NCBI RefSeq assembly: GCF_001673315.1
Contig: NZ_LZLQ01000136.1
Location: 1-64,000 of the forward strand
DNA: 64,000 nucleotides
DNA from: Mycobacterium asiaticum
GTDB lineage: Bacteria; Actinomycetota; Actinomycetes; Mycobacteriales; Mycobacteriaceae
Direction: 5' to 3'
The first letter of the stretch is position 1; each line of letters begins with the position of its first letter. Positions 15,785 through 24,635 of the stretch are shown here, one piece after another. Under the pieces are notes generated by a model. That model saw nothing but the letters and a program-made list of their open reading frames with translations, did not search any database and was not told the origin of the DNA. A program made the position numbers and the translations under genes.

Positions 15785-15939
15785 GTTTGGCACAGCTGTC
15801 CGGTAGCCGATCGTGCGACCCTTCCAACCGAAGTTACGTGTTGTTAATGTAGCTACCGAACAGCAATGAAGGGGCTGGTTGACGGTCGCTGCGGAGGGAC
15901 GGCGACTAGTATGTTTCATCACTACCGTTAGGAACTGAA

Positions 15940-17064
15940 TTGAAACTCAACCGATTTGGCGCCGCGCTGGGTGTCCTGGCTTCAGGAGCACTGGTTCTGT
16001 CGGCGTGCGGGAGCGACAACAATGCAGGTGGAGGAAGCCAAGGTTCGTCCGGAGGTTCCTCGGCGCCGACTAACGTCAGTTGCGGTGGCAAGAAGACGCT
16101 GAAAGCCAGTGGATCCACCGCGCAGGCCAACGCGATGACTCGGTTCGTCAAAGCGTTCGAATCGGCTTGTCCCGGGCAGACACTCAACTACACCGGCAAT
16201 GGTTCGGGTGCTGGTATCAGCGAATTCAACGGCAACCAAACGGATTTCGGCGGCTCGGACTCGCCGCTGAGCGCCGAAGAGGCGGCGGCGGCTCAGCAGC
16301 GCTGCGGCGGCGCGCCGGCCTGGAACCTTCCGGTGGTGTTCGGACCGATCGCGGTCACCTACAACCTCTACGGCGTGAGCGCGTTGAATTTGGACGGAGC
16401 CACTCTGGCCAAAATTTTCAACGGTGCTATCACCACCTGGAATGATCCCGCAATCGCGGCACTGAACTCTGGCACCAACCTGCCCGCGACGCCCATCCAC
16501 GTCGTGTTCCGCAGCGACGAGTCCGGCACCACCGACAACTTCCAGCGCTACCTCGACGCGGCGTCTAACGGCGCGTGGGGCAAGGGCACCGGCAAAGCCT
16601 TCAAGGGTGGCGTCGGCGAGGGCGCCAAGGGCAACGACGGCACGTCGGCGGCGATCAAGAGCACTGAAGGGTCGATCACCTACAACGAGTGGTCGTTCGC
16701 TCAGGGCCAGAAGCTGAACATGGCCAAGATCATCACGTCGGCCGGTCCCGAGCCGGTCACGATCGGCACCGACTCGGTCGGCAAGACGATCTCCGGCGCC
16801 ACCATCGCCGGCCAAGGCAATGACCTGGTGCTGGACACGCTGTCCTTCTACCGGCCGACGCAACCCGGTTCGTACCCGATCGTGTTGGCCACCTACGAGA
16901 TCGTCTGCTCGAAATACCCGGACGCGCAGGTCGGGACGGCTGTCAAGGCGTTCCTGCAGTCGACTATCGGCAATGGCCAGAATGGGCTGGGTGACAACGG
17001 ATATGTGCCCATCCCGGACTCTTTCAAGTCCAGGTTGTCGACCGCAGTTAACGCCATCTCCTGA
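15940..17064 (+). CDS. pstS3: Phosphate-binding lipoprotein PstS3
   Basis: The 374-residue lipoprotein has signal peptide MKLNRFGAALGVLASGALVL followed by lipobox LSAC at about residue 23 and a Ser/Gly-rich tether. Phosphate-binding loops are recognisable: GSTAQANAM, GSGAGISEFNG, and DESGTTDNFQRYL. The sequence follows M. tuberculosis PstS3. The start is TTG with AGGA 6 nt upstream. TAGTAT at 15907-15912 is a plausible -10 element. It leads pstS3-pstC2-pstA1, which is induced by phosphate limitation through SenX3-RegX3 in M. tuberculosis; no RegX3 box was identified by eye. Confidence 0.95.
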   Translation: MKLNRFGAALGVLASGALVLSACGSDNNAGGGSQGSSGGSSAPTNVSCGGKKTLKASGSTAQANAMTRFVKAFESACPGQTLNYTGNGSGAGISEFNGNQTDFGGSDSPLSAEEAAAAQQRCGGAPAWNLPVVFGPIAVTYNLYGVSALNLDGATLAKIFNGAITTWNDPAIAALNSGTNLPATPIHVVFRSDESGTTDNFQRYLDAASNGAWGKGTGKAFKGGVGEGAKGNDGTSAAIKSTEGSITYNEWSFAQGQKLNMAKIITSAGPEPVTIGTDSVGKTISGATIAGQGNDLVLDTLSFYRPTQPGSYPIVLATYEIVCSKYPDAQVGTAVKAFLQSTIGNGQNGLGDNGYVPIPDSFKSRLSTAVNAIS

Positions 17065-17076
17065 GCTGAGGTTCAC

Positions 17077-18051
17077 GTGGTAACTACCCCGCTAGCCAAA
17101 GCTGCGCTAGCGGAGGTAGACGCGCGCGCGTCGCGGCGGGCAGATCGGCTGTTCAAACTGCTTGCCGCGGCGGCGGGCTCCACCATTGTGGTGGCGATCG
17201 TGTTAATCGCTGTCTTCCTGTTGGTCCGAGCGATTCCGTCGCTGCGCGCGAACCACGTGAACTTTTTCACCAGCGCCAAATTCGACACCTCCGACGGCGA
17301 CAAGTTGGCCTTCGGCATCCGCGACCTCTTCATGGTGACGGTGCTCAGTTCGGTCAGTGCCCTGGTGTTGGCCGTGCCGATCGCGGTCGGCATCGCGGTG
17401 TTCATCACGCAGTACGCCCCGGTCAGGCTGTCGCGGCCGTTCGGTGCGATGGTCGACCTGCTGGCCGCGGTGCCGTCGATCATCTTCGGGTTGTGGGGGA
17501 TCTTCGTGCTGGCGCCCCAGCTGCAGCCACTGGCTGAATTCCTGAACCGCCATCTGGACTGGATCTTCCTGTTCAAAAAGGGCAACGTCTCGCTGGCGGG
17601 TGGCGGGACGATATTCACCGCGAGCATCGTGCTGGCGGTGATGATCCTGCCGATCATCACGTCGGTGTCGCGTGAAGTGTTCCGGCAGACGCCACTGATG
17701 CAGATCGAGGCGGCACAGTCACTTGGTGCGACGAAGTGGGAGGTGGTGCGGATGACCGTGCTGCCCTTCGGACGCAGCGGTGTGGTCGCCGCGTCGATGC
17801 TGGGCCTGGGCCGTGCGCTGGGTGAGACCGTGGCGGTGCTGATCATCCTGCGGTCGGCCGCGAAGCCGGGCACATGGTCGGTGTTCGACGGCGGCTACAC
17901 GTTTGCCTCCAAGATCGCTTCAGCCGCTTCGGAATTCAGCCGGCCGCTACCGACCGGGGCGTACATCTCGGCGGGGTTCGCGTTGTTCGTCCTGACGTTC
18001 ATGGTCAACGCCGCCGCCCGCGCGATCGCCGGTGGCAAGGTCAACGGATGA
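17077..18051 (+). CDS. pstC2: Phosphate ABC transporter permease PstC2
   Basis: The 324-residue protein has six membrane segments and the PstC permease signature around EAAQSLGATKWEVVRMTVLPFGRSGVVAASMLGLGRALGET (EAA loop, where the ATPase docks). It starts at GTG 17077, 12 bp after pstS3, with GAGG upstream. It pairs with PstA1 as the transmembrane channel for phosphate import. Confidence 0.95.
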   Translation: MVTTPLAKAALAEVDARASRRADRLFKLLAAAAGSTIVVAIVLIAVFLLVRAIPSLRANHVNFFTSAKFDTSDGDKLAFGIRDLFMVTVLSSVSALVLAVPIAVGIAVFITQYAPVRLSRPFGAMVDLLAAVPSIIFGLWGIFVLAPQLQPLAEFLNRHLDWIFLFKKGNVSLAGGGTIFTASIVLAVMILPIITSVSREVFRQTPLMQIEAAQSLGATKWEVVRMTVLPFGRSGVVAASMLGLGRALGETVAVLIILRSAAKPGTWSVFDGGYTFASKIASAASEFSRPLPTGAYISAGFALFVLTFMVNAAARAIAGGKVNG

Positions 18052-18058
18052 GGCACCG

Positions 18059-19009
18059 ATGACGGTCGACGCGCTCGACATGCCGCTCAAGGTCGTGGTG
18101 TTCCGCCCCCTGAGTACGTGGCGGCGGATCAAGAACGGCATTGCGACCGCCTTCTTCTTGGCCTCGTTCCTGGTGGCGCTGGTGCCGTTGGTGTGGTTGC
18201 TGGCAGTCGTGATCGCACGCGGCTGGCGAGCTGTCATCCACGCTGACTGGTGGACCCATTCGCTGCGCGGCGTGCTGCCCGAGGAGTTCGCCGGCGGCAT
18301 CTACCACGCGTTGTACGGATCCATGGTGCAAGCCGGTGTGGCCGCCTTGATCGCCGTACCGCTCGGCCTGATGACCGCGGTGTACCTCGTCGAATACGGG
18401 ACCAGCCGGATGGCTCGGGTCACCACGTTCATGGTCGACGTCCTGGCCGGGGTGCCGTCGATCGTCGCCGCGCTATTCATCTTCAGCCTGTGGATCGCCA
18501 CGCTCGGATTCGAACAGAGCGCCCTTGCCGTGGCATTCGCGCTGGTGCTGCTGATGCTGCCGGTGGTGGTGCGCGCCACCGAGGAGATGCTGCGACTGGT
18601 GCCCGACGAGTTGCGGGAAGCCAGCTATGCGTTGGGTGTTCCGAAATGGAAGACGATCGTACGGATTGTGACCCCGATCGCGATGCCGGGCATCGTTTCC
18701 GGTGTGTTGCTGGCCGTCGCCCGCGTGATCGGCGAGACCGCACCGGTACTGGTGTTGGTCGGATACAGCCGGTCGATCAACGTCGACATCTTCAGCGGCA
18801 ACATGGCTTCGTTGCCGCTGCTGATCTATACCGAGCTCACCAACCCCGAACATGCCGGCTTCCTGCGGGTGTGGGGAGCGGCGCTGACCCTGATCATCAT
18901 CGTGGCGCTGATCAATCTGGTGGCCGCGGCAATCAAATTCTTGGCGACCAAGGGCCTACTCCGCAAAGCATTCGGGGCGGCCGTTGAGGGCTTCCTCATC
19001 TTCCGCTAG
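18059..19009 (+). CDS. pstA1: Phosphate ABC transporter permease PstA1
   Basis: The 316-residue permease has an N-terminal membrane helix, five further helices and the EAA loop REASYALGVPKWKTIVRIVTPIAMPGIVSGVLLAVARVIGET. ATG 18059, 7 bp after the pstC2 stop, was preferred over an upstream start inside pstC2. Its stop codon lies in the first copy of a 24-bp tandem duplication, facing the pknD stop in the second copy. No pstB ATPase gene follows. Confidence 0.94.
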   Translation: MTVDALDMPLKVVVFRPLSTWRRIKNGIATAFFLASFLVALVPLVWLLAVVIARGWRAVIHADWWTHSLRGVLPEEFAGGIYHALYGSMVQAGVAALIAVPLGLMTAVYLVEYGTSRMARVTTFMVDVLAGVPSIVAALFIFSLWIATLGFEQSALAVAFALVLLMLPVVVRATEEMLRLVPDELREASYALGVPKWKTIVRIVTPIAMPGIVSGVLLAVARVIGETAPVLVLVGYSRSINVDIFSGNMASLPLLIYTELTNPEHAGFLRVWGAALTLIIIVALINLVAAAIKFLATKGLLRKAFGAAVEGFLIFR

Positions 19010-19045
19010 GTCACTGCGCGAATCTTCCGCTAGGTCACTGCGCGA
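18998..19045. repeat. Perfect 24-bp tandem duplication at pstA1/pknD junction
   Basis: Two identical 24-bp copies occupy 18998-19021 and 19022-19045. The pstA1 stop (19007-19009) lies in copy 1 and the pknD stop (19035-19037) in copy 2. With a single copy the two convergent stops would be one base apart, so this is probably a recent slippage duplication that does not alter either protein. Confidence 0.95.
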
Positions 19046-21143
19046 TTCGCAGCACCCTGCCGTTGCCACGATCGGCGACGTAGACGTTGCCCTTCTTGTC
19101 CACCGCCACCGAAAGCGGCGTGTTCAGGCCGGTGAACGGCAACTCCACCGAAGCTGTCGCCCCGGCCGGTAGCTTTGCCACCACGTTGTTGTCGTGTTCG
19201 GTGACGTAGACGGCCCCGGCGCTGTCAACCGTGATGCCCCACGGTGCGCTCATGCCGGTGAACGGCAACACCGTCTGGTTCGACGTCCCGGCATCCAGCT
19301 TGAGCACCCTGTTGTTGTCGGTGTCGGTGGCATAGATGTTGCCGTCGCTGTCCACGGCCACCCCGTCGGGATTCTGCATGCCCTGGAACGGCACTTCGGT
19401 TTGTTCGTTGCTGCCCGCCGCCAACTTCAGCACCCTGTTGTTGCCGCGGTCGGCGACGTACACATTGCCCTGGGCGTCGACAGCGACCCCCTCCGGGTAG
19501 TTCAGACCGTTGAACGGCAGCACCACCTGGTTGTTCGACCCCGCCGACAACGACACCACCCGGTTGTTGAAATCGCTGACGTAGATCTTTCCGGCTCCGT
19601 CGACCGCGATGCCTTGGGGTTCGTAGAGCCCGTTGAACGGCTTCACGGTTGGTGACGTCGACCCGTCGGGTAGTGCCACCACGCGCCCGTACATGGTCTG
19701 GTTGGTGACGTAGACGACGCCGTTGCCATCGACCGCGACACCGCCCGGGGCGAAGCGGAAGTTGAGGCCATTGAACGGCATCACCTGTTGTCCGTCGGAT
19801 GCCGTGGGACCGGAGTCTTTCTTGTCGTCGCCGCCGAAGATCATGAAGGCGGTGACAGCAGCGACCACAAGCAGCACGGCGGCGGCCGCGGCACCGATGA
19901 TCAGGCCCTTGCGCGACTTGCGCGGCGGCGGCGTAGTCATCGGATGCGGCTGCGACGGCTGCTGGTACGGCGGCGCGCCGCCGAAACCAGGTCCGGAGGC
20001 GACTCCGGGTTGACTGGCGGCCCACCCGGCCGGGGCTACCGGGGCGGCCTGTGTCCACTGGTCTGAATTCTGGGGCCGCTCACGCCATCCGCCGGTGTTG
20101 GACGGTAGCGGCTGGACCATGGTCTCGTCGCCGGTATGCATCGGGGGCACCGGCCCGCGCATGGTCGCGGGGTCGCTGTACTGCTGCGGGGCGGACGCGT
20201 TGGAGTTGGTCCAACCCGTGTTCAGGCTCGGGTCGACGACGGGAGCAATCAGGGTCTCGTTGTCACCCTGCCGCAGGATGGTGGCCTCCTGGCGCTGCTC
20301 GGGCGTGGTGAGCGCGTCATGCGCGGCCGCGGCCAGATCACCCGCGGTCATGTACCGCAGGTTCGGGTTCTTCGCCATGCCTTTGGCGATCACCTGGTCC
20401 AGCGCCTCTGGAACGCGGCCAGGCCGGAGCACACTGGGCCGGGGGACCGGTTCCATCAGGTGGGAGGCGATCAGCCGTTCGACGCTGTCGGCGCGGTAGG
20501 GCGGCGCGCCGGTGAGACACTCGCCCAGGACACAGGCAAGCGCGTAGATATCGGCTTTATACGTGACCTCGTCGCCGGTGAATCGCTCCGGAGCCATATA
20601 GCTGTAGGTACCGACTGCCATCCCGCTCTGGGTCAGATTCGGGTCGTGAGCGGCGCGGGCGATGCCGAAGTCCACCAGGTAGGCGAAATCGTTGGCGGCG
20701 ATCAGGATGTTCTCCGGCTTGACGTCCCGGTGGGTGACCCCGCTGGCGTGCGCGGCGTCCAGGGCCGCCGCGATCTGCCGCACGATGGCCACGGCCCGGG
20801 CCGGGGTCAGCGGACCGAATTGAGTCAGCATGGATCGCAGCGATACACCGTCGATCAGGCGCATTTCCACATAGAAATGTCCGTCGATCTCGCCGTAGTC
20901 GTGGATCGGCACGATGTGTGGCTCGGTGAGCCGCCCCGCGGTGTCCGCCTCGCGTTGCATGCGAGCCCGGAACACCGGGTTGTTGGAATACTGCGTCGAG
21001 ATCAGTTTGAGGGCGACCACGCGGTGCTTCCGGGTGTCCTCGGCTTCGTAGACCTCTCCCATCCCGCCACGGCCGATCAGGCGTACCAACTGGTAGGGGC
21101 CAAACTGCGACCCCACCCGTGAATCCGAACCGGTGTTGGTCAC
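19035..21143 (-). CDS. pknD: Receptor-type Ser/Thr protein kinase PknD
   Basis: The 702-residue protein has a kinase domain at residues 10-280 with GRGGMGEVY, the ALKL lysine, HRDVKPEN and DFG. A Pro/Gln/Gly-rich juxtamembrane region of about 130 residues follows, then one membrane helix (LIIGAAAAAVLLVVAAVTAF). The extracellular NHL-type beta-propeller has six repeats of the form LPF-G-L--P-GVAVD--GNVYVAD--NNRVLKL. GTG 21143 has GGGAG 8 nt upstream and gives the family N-terminus (VGSQFGPYQL follows); the longer frame from 21233 has no ribosome site. It sits between two phosphate-uptake genes, as in M. tuberculosis, where a phosphate link has been proposed. Its length exceeds the roughly 664 residues of M. 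tuberculosis PknD, mostly in the juxtamembrane region. Confidence 0.95.
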   Translation of the reverse strand: MTNTGSDSRVGSQFGPYQLVRLIGRGGMGEVYEAEDTRKHRVVALKLISTQYSNNPVFRARMQREADTAGRLTEPHIVPIHDYGEIDGHFYVEMRLIDGVSLRSMLTQFGPLTPARAVAIVRQIAAALDAAHASGVTHRDVKPENILIAANDFAYLVDFGIARAAHDPNLTQSGMAVGTYSYMAPERFTGDEVTYKADIYALACVLGECLTGAPPYRADSVERLIASHLMEPVPRPSVLRPGRVPEALDQVIAKGMAKNPNLRYMTAGDLAAAAHDALTTPEQRQEATILRQGDNETLIAPVVDPSLNTGWTNSNASAPQQYSDPATMRGPVPPMHTGDETMVQPLPSNTGGWRERPQNSDQWTQAAPVAPAGWAASQPGVASGPGFGGAPPYQQPSQPHPMTTPPPRKSRKGLIIGAAAAAVLLVVAAVTAFMIFGGDDKKDSGPTASDGQQVMPFNGLNFRFAPGGVAVDGNGVVYVTNQTMYGRVVALPDGSTSPTVKPFNGLYEPQGIAVDGAGKIYVSDFNNRVVSLSAGSNNQVVLPFNGLNYPEGVAVDAQGNVYVADRGNNRVLKLAAGSNEQTEVPFQGMQNPDGVAVDSDGNIYATDTDNNRVLKLDAGTSNQTVLPFTGMSAPWGITVDSAGAVYVTEHDNNVVAKLPAGATASVELPFTGLNTPLSVAVDKKGNVYVADRGNGRVLRIAQ

Positions 21144-21506
21144 CGTTAATGCTCCCTTCGCCCCGCCACCCGATGCCACAACGGCCGACTGGGCAACTTC
21201 GGCGGCCTCCGCTGCCGCCGGCGCACCCGCCATAACTGATGGTTAACACACGGTAAATCCTCGGAGAGTGGGCACACAACAAAATGGCACCACTGACATC
21301 GAATTTTGAATCACGAGTGAGTAACGCTGGTCCAAATTTCTCGTTCGACAGTTGCCTTATCCGCCCAATTCGCAACGTACCAGAGTGGCTTGCGCCCTTC
21401 GGAATTCGGGAGGCGGGGGCCGAGATGCGAGTCAGGGGTTGCCGTCGACGACACGGAACCGACCGCCCCGCAACGTGTCCCGATCAACCAGCGGGTTGAC
21501 TGGTGG
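21144..21506. other. 363-bp intergenic region between pknD and pstS2
   Basis: No convincing gene. It should contain the pknD promoter and 5' leader (transcribed leftward) and the end of the pstS2 transcript. It is somewhat less GC-rich near 21240-21400. I saw no strong repeat or palindrome. Confidence 0.6.
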
Positions 21507-22631
21507 TCATCCGATGGCGTTCACGACCGGAATCAGCTTCGATTGGAACGAGTTCGGGAGCGGAATGTAGCCGTACTCGTCCAACCCGATCTGACCGTCG
21601 CCAATCGTGGATTGCATGAACGCCTTTACCGCCTGGCCGGTCGGCACATCCGGATACTTCGAGCAGACGATCTCGTAGGTGACCAACACTATCGGATAGG
21701 CCCCGGGCTGCGTCGGTCGGTAAAACGACGAGGTGTCCACGATCAGATCGTTCGGTTCCAAGCCGCCTTTGAACGTCGCACCGGCGATGGTTTTGCCTAC
21801 GGTCTCAGCACTGATCGACACCGCCTCCGGGCCTGCGGAAGTGATGATCTGGGCCATATTCAACTGATGGCCGACCGCGAACGACCACTCGTTGTAAGTG
21901 ATCGAACCATCGGTGCGCTTCATCGCCTGCGACGTTCCGTCGTTACCGGTGGCCCCTTCGCCGACGCCGCCGTTGAATACCTGGCCAGTGCCTTTGCCCC
22001 ACGCGCCATTGGATGCCGCGTCCAGGTAGCGCTGGAAGTTGTCGGTGGTCCCGGACTGGTCCCCGCGGAACACGACGTGAATCGGGGTCGCGGGCAGGTT
22101 GGTGTTCTTGTTCAGCCCCTTGATCGCCGGGTCGTCCCACTTGGTGATGGCACCGTTGAAGATCTTGGCAACGGTGGGCCCGTCCAGGCTGAGCGAATTG
22201 ATGCCGTTGATGTTGTAGGTGACTGCGATCGGGCCGAACACCACCGGGACGTCCCAGGCCGGTGATCCGCAGCGTTCCCTGGCCCGATCGGGTTCGCCCT
22301 TGTCGGGATTCATCGGCGAGTCGGAGCCGGCCAGGTCGGTCTGGCTGCTGAGGAACGCCTTCATTCCGGCGCCCGAGCCGTTTGCGTTGTAATCCAGCGT
22401 GTGGCCTGGGCAGGAGTGGATGTAGGCATAGACGAACTGCTCCATCGCATTCTTCTGGGCGGTCGATCCGCCGGCCAGGATCTTTTTCTTGCCGCCGCAG
22501 TTCACCGGGACGACGGGTGTGGTGCTCGATCCGGACGAGGACGAGTTGCCTGAATTGCCGCCGCAACCCGCAAGCACGAGGGCGCTGGCAACGAGCAGGC
22601 TGAGTGCGACGCCAGGTCCACTGAACTTCAC
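21507..22631 (-). CDS. pstS2: Phosphate-binding lipoprotein PstS2
   Basis: The 374-residue lipoprotein has a signal peptide, lipobox LAGC and a Ser-rich tether, then the PstS core: GGSTAQKNAMEQFVYAY, NGSGAGMKAF, RGDQSGTTDNFQRYLD and SITYNEWSFAVG. It resembles M. tuberculosis PstS2. GTG 22631 was chosen because GGAGAG lies 5 nt upstream; a frame seven residues longer lacks a ribosome site. It is about 55% similar by eye to PstS3 in this window, suggesting an old duplication. The gene stands alone, in the same direction as pknD. Confidence 0.93.
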   Translation of the reverse strand: MKFSGPGVALSLLVASALVLAGCGGNSGNSSSSGSSTTPVVPVNCGGKKKILAGGSTAQKNAMEQFVYAYIHSCPGHTLDYNANGSGAGMKAFLSSQTDLAGSDSPMNPDKGEPDRARERCGSPAWDVPVVFGPIAVTYNINGINSLSLDGPTVAKIFNGAITKWDDPAIKGLNKNTNLPATPIHVVFRGDQSGTTDNFQRYLDAASNGAWGKGTGQVFNGGVGEGATGNDGTSQAMKRTDGSITYNEWSFAVGHQLNMAQIITSAGPEAVSISAETVGKTIAGATFKGGLEPNDLIVDTSSFYRPTQPGAYPIVLVTYEIVCSKYPDVPTGQAVKAFMQSTIGDGQIGLDEYGYIPLPNSFQSKLIPVVNAIG

Positions 22632-22707
22632 GGCAACTCTCCTAACAGTCAAACCCGACGAGATGAACCCAGAATTTTACTGGTGGCCCCGGAGGGGTCA
22701 AGATTTC

Positions 22708-23658
22708 TTAAGATTTCGACGCCGCTTTGGAACCCGCTTTCTTGGCCGGTGATTTCTTGGCCGCTGCTTTTTTGGCCGGAGATTTCTCGGCCGGCGCTTT
22801 TTCTGCGGCGGCTTTTTTGGCCGGCGCTTTCTTGGCTGCCGTCTTCTTCGCCGGCGCTTTGCCGTCACCCGATCGGGCTTTGACGCTGGCCTCCAGCTTG
22901 GCCAGCAGGTCGGAGACGTCTTCGGTCTCATCCAGTTCGGTTGGCTGTTCCTCGACCGTAAATGCCTCTCCGCCTTCGAGTTTGGCGTCGACGAGTTCTT
23001 GCAACTGTTCCTGGTAGGTGTCGTGGTAGCGGTCGGGGTTGAAGTCGTCGGCCATCGATTCCACCACTTGGCCGGCCATCTTGAGTTCGGCCGGCTTGAT
23101 GTCAACTTCCTTGTCCAGCACGGGGAAGTCTGGGTCGCGGATCTCGTCGGGCCACAGCAACGTGTGGATCACCATCACGTCGCGTTTGCCGAAGTCCTTG
23201 ACGCGCAGGGCGGCCAGTCGGGTCTTGTTGCGCAGCGAGAAATGCACGATGGCCATTCGGTCCGTGTCGGCGAGCGTCTTGGCCAGCAACACATAGGATT
23301 TGGACGACTTGGAATCAGGCTCGAGAAAGTAGCTGCGGTCGAACAACATCGGATCGACTTCGCTGGCGGGGACGAACTCCAACACCTCGATTTCGCGACT
23401 ACGTTCTTCGGGCAAGGTGGAGATGTCGTCGTCGGTGATCACCACTGAACGTCCATCGTCGGATTCGTAGGCTCGCGCGATGTCGCTGTACTCAACGACT
23501 TCCCCGCACACCTCGCAGACTCGTTTGTACCGGATACGTCCGTTGTCCTTGCCATGCACCTGATGGAATTTGATGTCGTGATCCTGGGTGGCCGAATACA
23601 CCTTGACCGGCACATTCACTAGCCCGAACGCGATCGAGCCCTTCCAAATGGAGCGCAT
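22708..23658 (-). CDS. mku: Non-homologous end-joining protein Ku
   Basis: The 316-residue protein has a Ku core at residues 1-255 (MRSIWKGSIAFGLVNVPVKVYSAT, KRVCEVCGEVV, DRSYFLEP) that forms a ring dimer on DNA ends and recruits LigD. From about residue 264 a Lys/Ala/Pro-rich tail of some 50 residues contains repeats of AKK, PAKK and PAEK. The M. tuberculosis protein (273 residues) lacks such a tail; M. smegmatis Ku has one, reported to aid DNA binding. The tail DNA (22720-22870) is internally repetitive and probably length-variable. It is followed upstream by a PfkB kinase gene 4 bp away. Confidence 0.96.
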   Translation of the reverse strand: MRSIWKGSIAFGLVNVPVKVYSATQDHDIKFHQVHGKDNGRIRYKRVCEVCGEVVEYSDIARAYESDDGRSVVITDDDISTLPEERSREIEVLEFVPASEVDPMLFDRSYFLEPDSKSSKSYVLLAKTLADTDRMAIVHFSLRNKTRLAALRVKDFGKRDVMVIHTLLWPDEIRDPDFPVLDKEVDIKPAELKMAGQVVESMADDFNPDRYHDTYQEQLQELVDAKLEGGEAFTVEEQPTELDETEDVSDLLAKLEASVKARSGDGKAPAKKTAAKKAPAKKAAAEKAPAEKSPAKKAAAKKSPAKKAGSKAASKS

Positions 23659-23662
23659 TTGG

Positions 23663-24598
23663 TCAGTATGCCCCGTGCGGGTCTCGATAACCTCTTGCGT
23701 CGTTGAGCGCGGCGCGATCCGGTAGGTCGGCCCCGGCCCGCGTCACGGTAAGGGCCGCTGCGGCGGTGGCCCGTTCGAGGGCCGATGTCAGGTCGCCAAG
23801 ATCGATCCGGCGCAGGGCGTCGCGGCGGTCTCCGCCCAGCACGCCCAGTTCCCAGAGGCCGTCGAGCAGGCCGACCATGAATGCATCGCCGGCACCGACT
23901 GTGTCCACCACCTCCAGTGCAGGGGCAGGCACCAGGACCTCGCCGGCCGAACACAAACCGAGCGCGCCCCGATCACCCATGGTCAGTGCCACCAGCGCCG
24001 GTCCGCACGCCAGCCAACTACGCGCCGTGTCCTGCGGAGTCCGGTCCGGCGCGAGCCAGCGCAGGTCCTCGTCGCTGGTCTTCACAACGTCGCTGCGTTC
24101 CAGCAGTTTGTCGATGCGTTCCCGCGCCTGATCGCGGTCGACAATGACGGACGGCCGAATATTCGGGTCGAGGGTGACGGTCGCCGAGACGCGGTAGGTG
24201 TCCACCAGAGCGGCTACCGCAAGACAACCCGGCTCGCGCACTGCGGCGATGGACCCGGTGTGGACGAACAGGGGCGGTGGCACCGGCGGTGTCCCGGTAA
24301 GTTGCCAATCCAGGTCGAAGGCATAGGTGGCGGAGCCGTCCCGGTCGATGGTCGCCACCGCGGTCGGGGTGCGTGTCGCGCCGATGCTTCCCGGAACAAG
24401 TTGAGCGCCAGCAGCTTTGACGTGGCCAGCGATGCGCCGGCCACGGGCGTCGTCGGCGATGTGGGTCAGGAAGTCGACGTCCCGGCCCAACCGGGCCAGC
24501 CCGACCGCGACGTTCAGCGGACTGCCGCCCACGTGCTCGGCGCCGGTCGGTCCGGTGACGACGTCGATCAGCGCCTCACCGATCACCAGGCCCTTCAT
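23663..24598 (-). CDS. PfkB-family carbohydrate kinase
   Basis: The 311-residue protein has the ribokinase/fructokinase fold: GEALIDVV and GGSPLNVAVGLARLG at the N-terminus and the anion-hole/catalytic motif DTVGAGDAFMVGLLDG near residue 235. It should phosphorylate a sugar or nucleoside, with fructokinase-like enzymes closest in appearance. It separates ku from the divergent ligD and ends 4 bp before ku starts, so it may be co-transcribed with ku. I do not recall a kinase at this spot in M. tuberculosis. Confidence 0.88.
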   Translation of the reverse strand: MKGLVIGEALIDVVTGPTGAEHVGGSPLNVAVGLARLGRDVDFLTHIADDARGRRIAGHVKAAGAQLVPGSIGATRTPTAVATIDRDGSATYAFDLDWQLTGTPPVPPPLFVHTGSIAAVREPGCLAVAALVDTYRVSATVTLDPNIRPSVIVDRDQARERIDKLLERSDVVKTSDEDLRWLAPDRTPQDTARSWLACGPALVALTMGDRGALGLCSAGEVLVPAPALEVVDTVGAGDAFMVGLLDGLWELGVLGGDRRDALRRIDLGDLTSALERATAAAALTVTRAGADLPDRAALNDARGYRDPHGAY

Positions 24599-24635
24599 CG
24601 GCCCTGCCCCATACTCGACACGTTACGTTGGCACT

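Noticed and set aside
22720..22870. Repeats resembling a CRISPR or satellite array
   Set aside because: They are the codons of the Lys/Ala/Pro-rich Ku tail, with no spacer structure.
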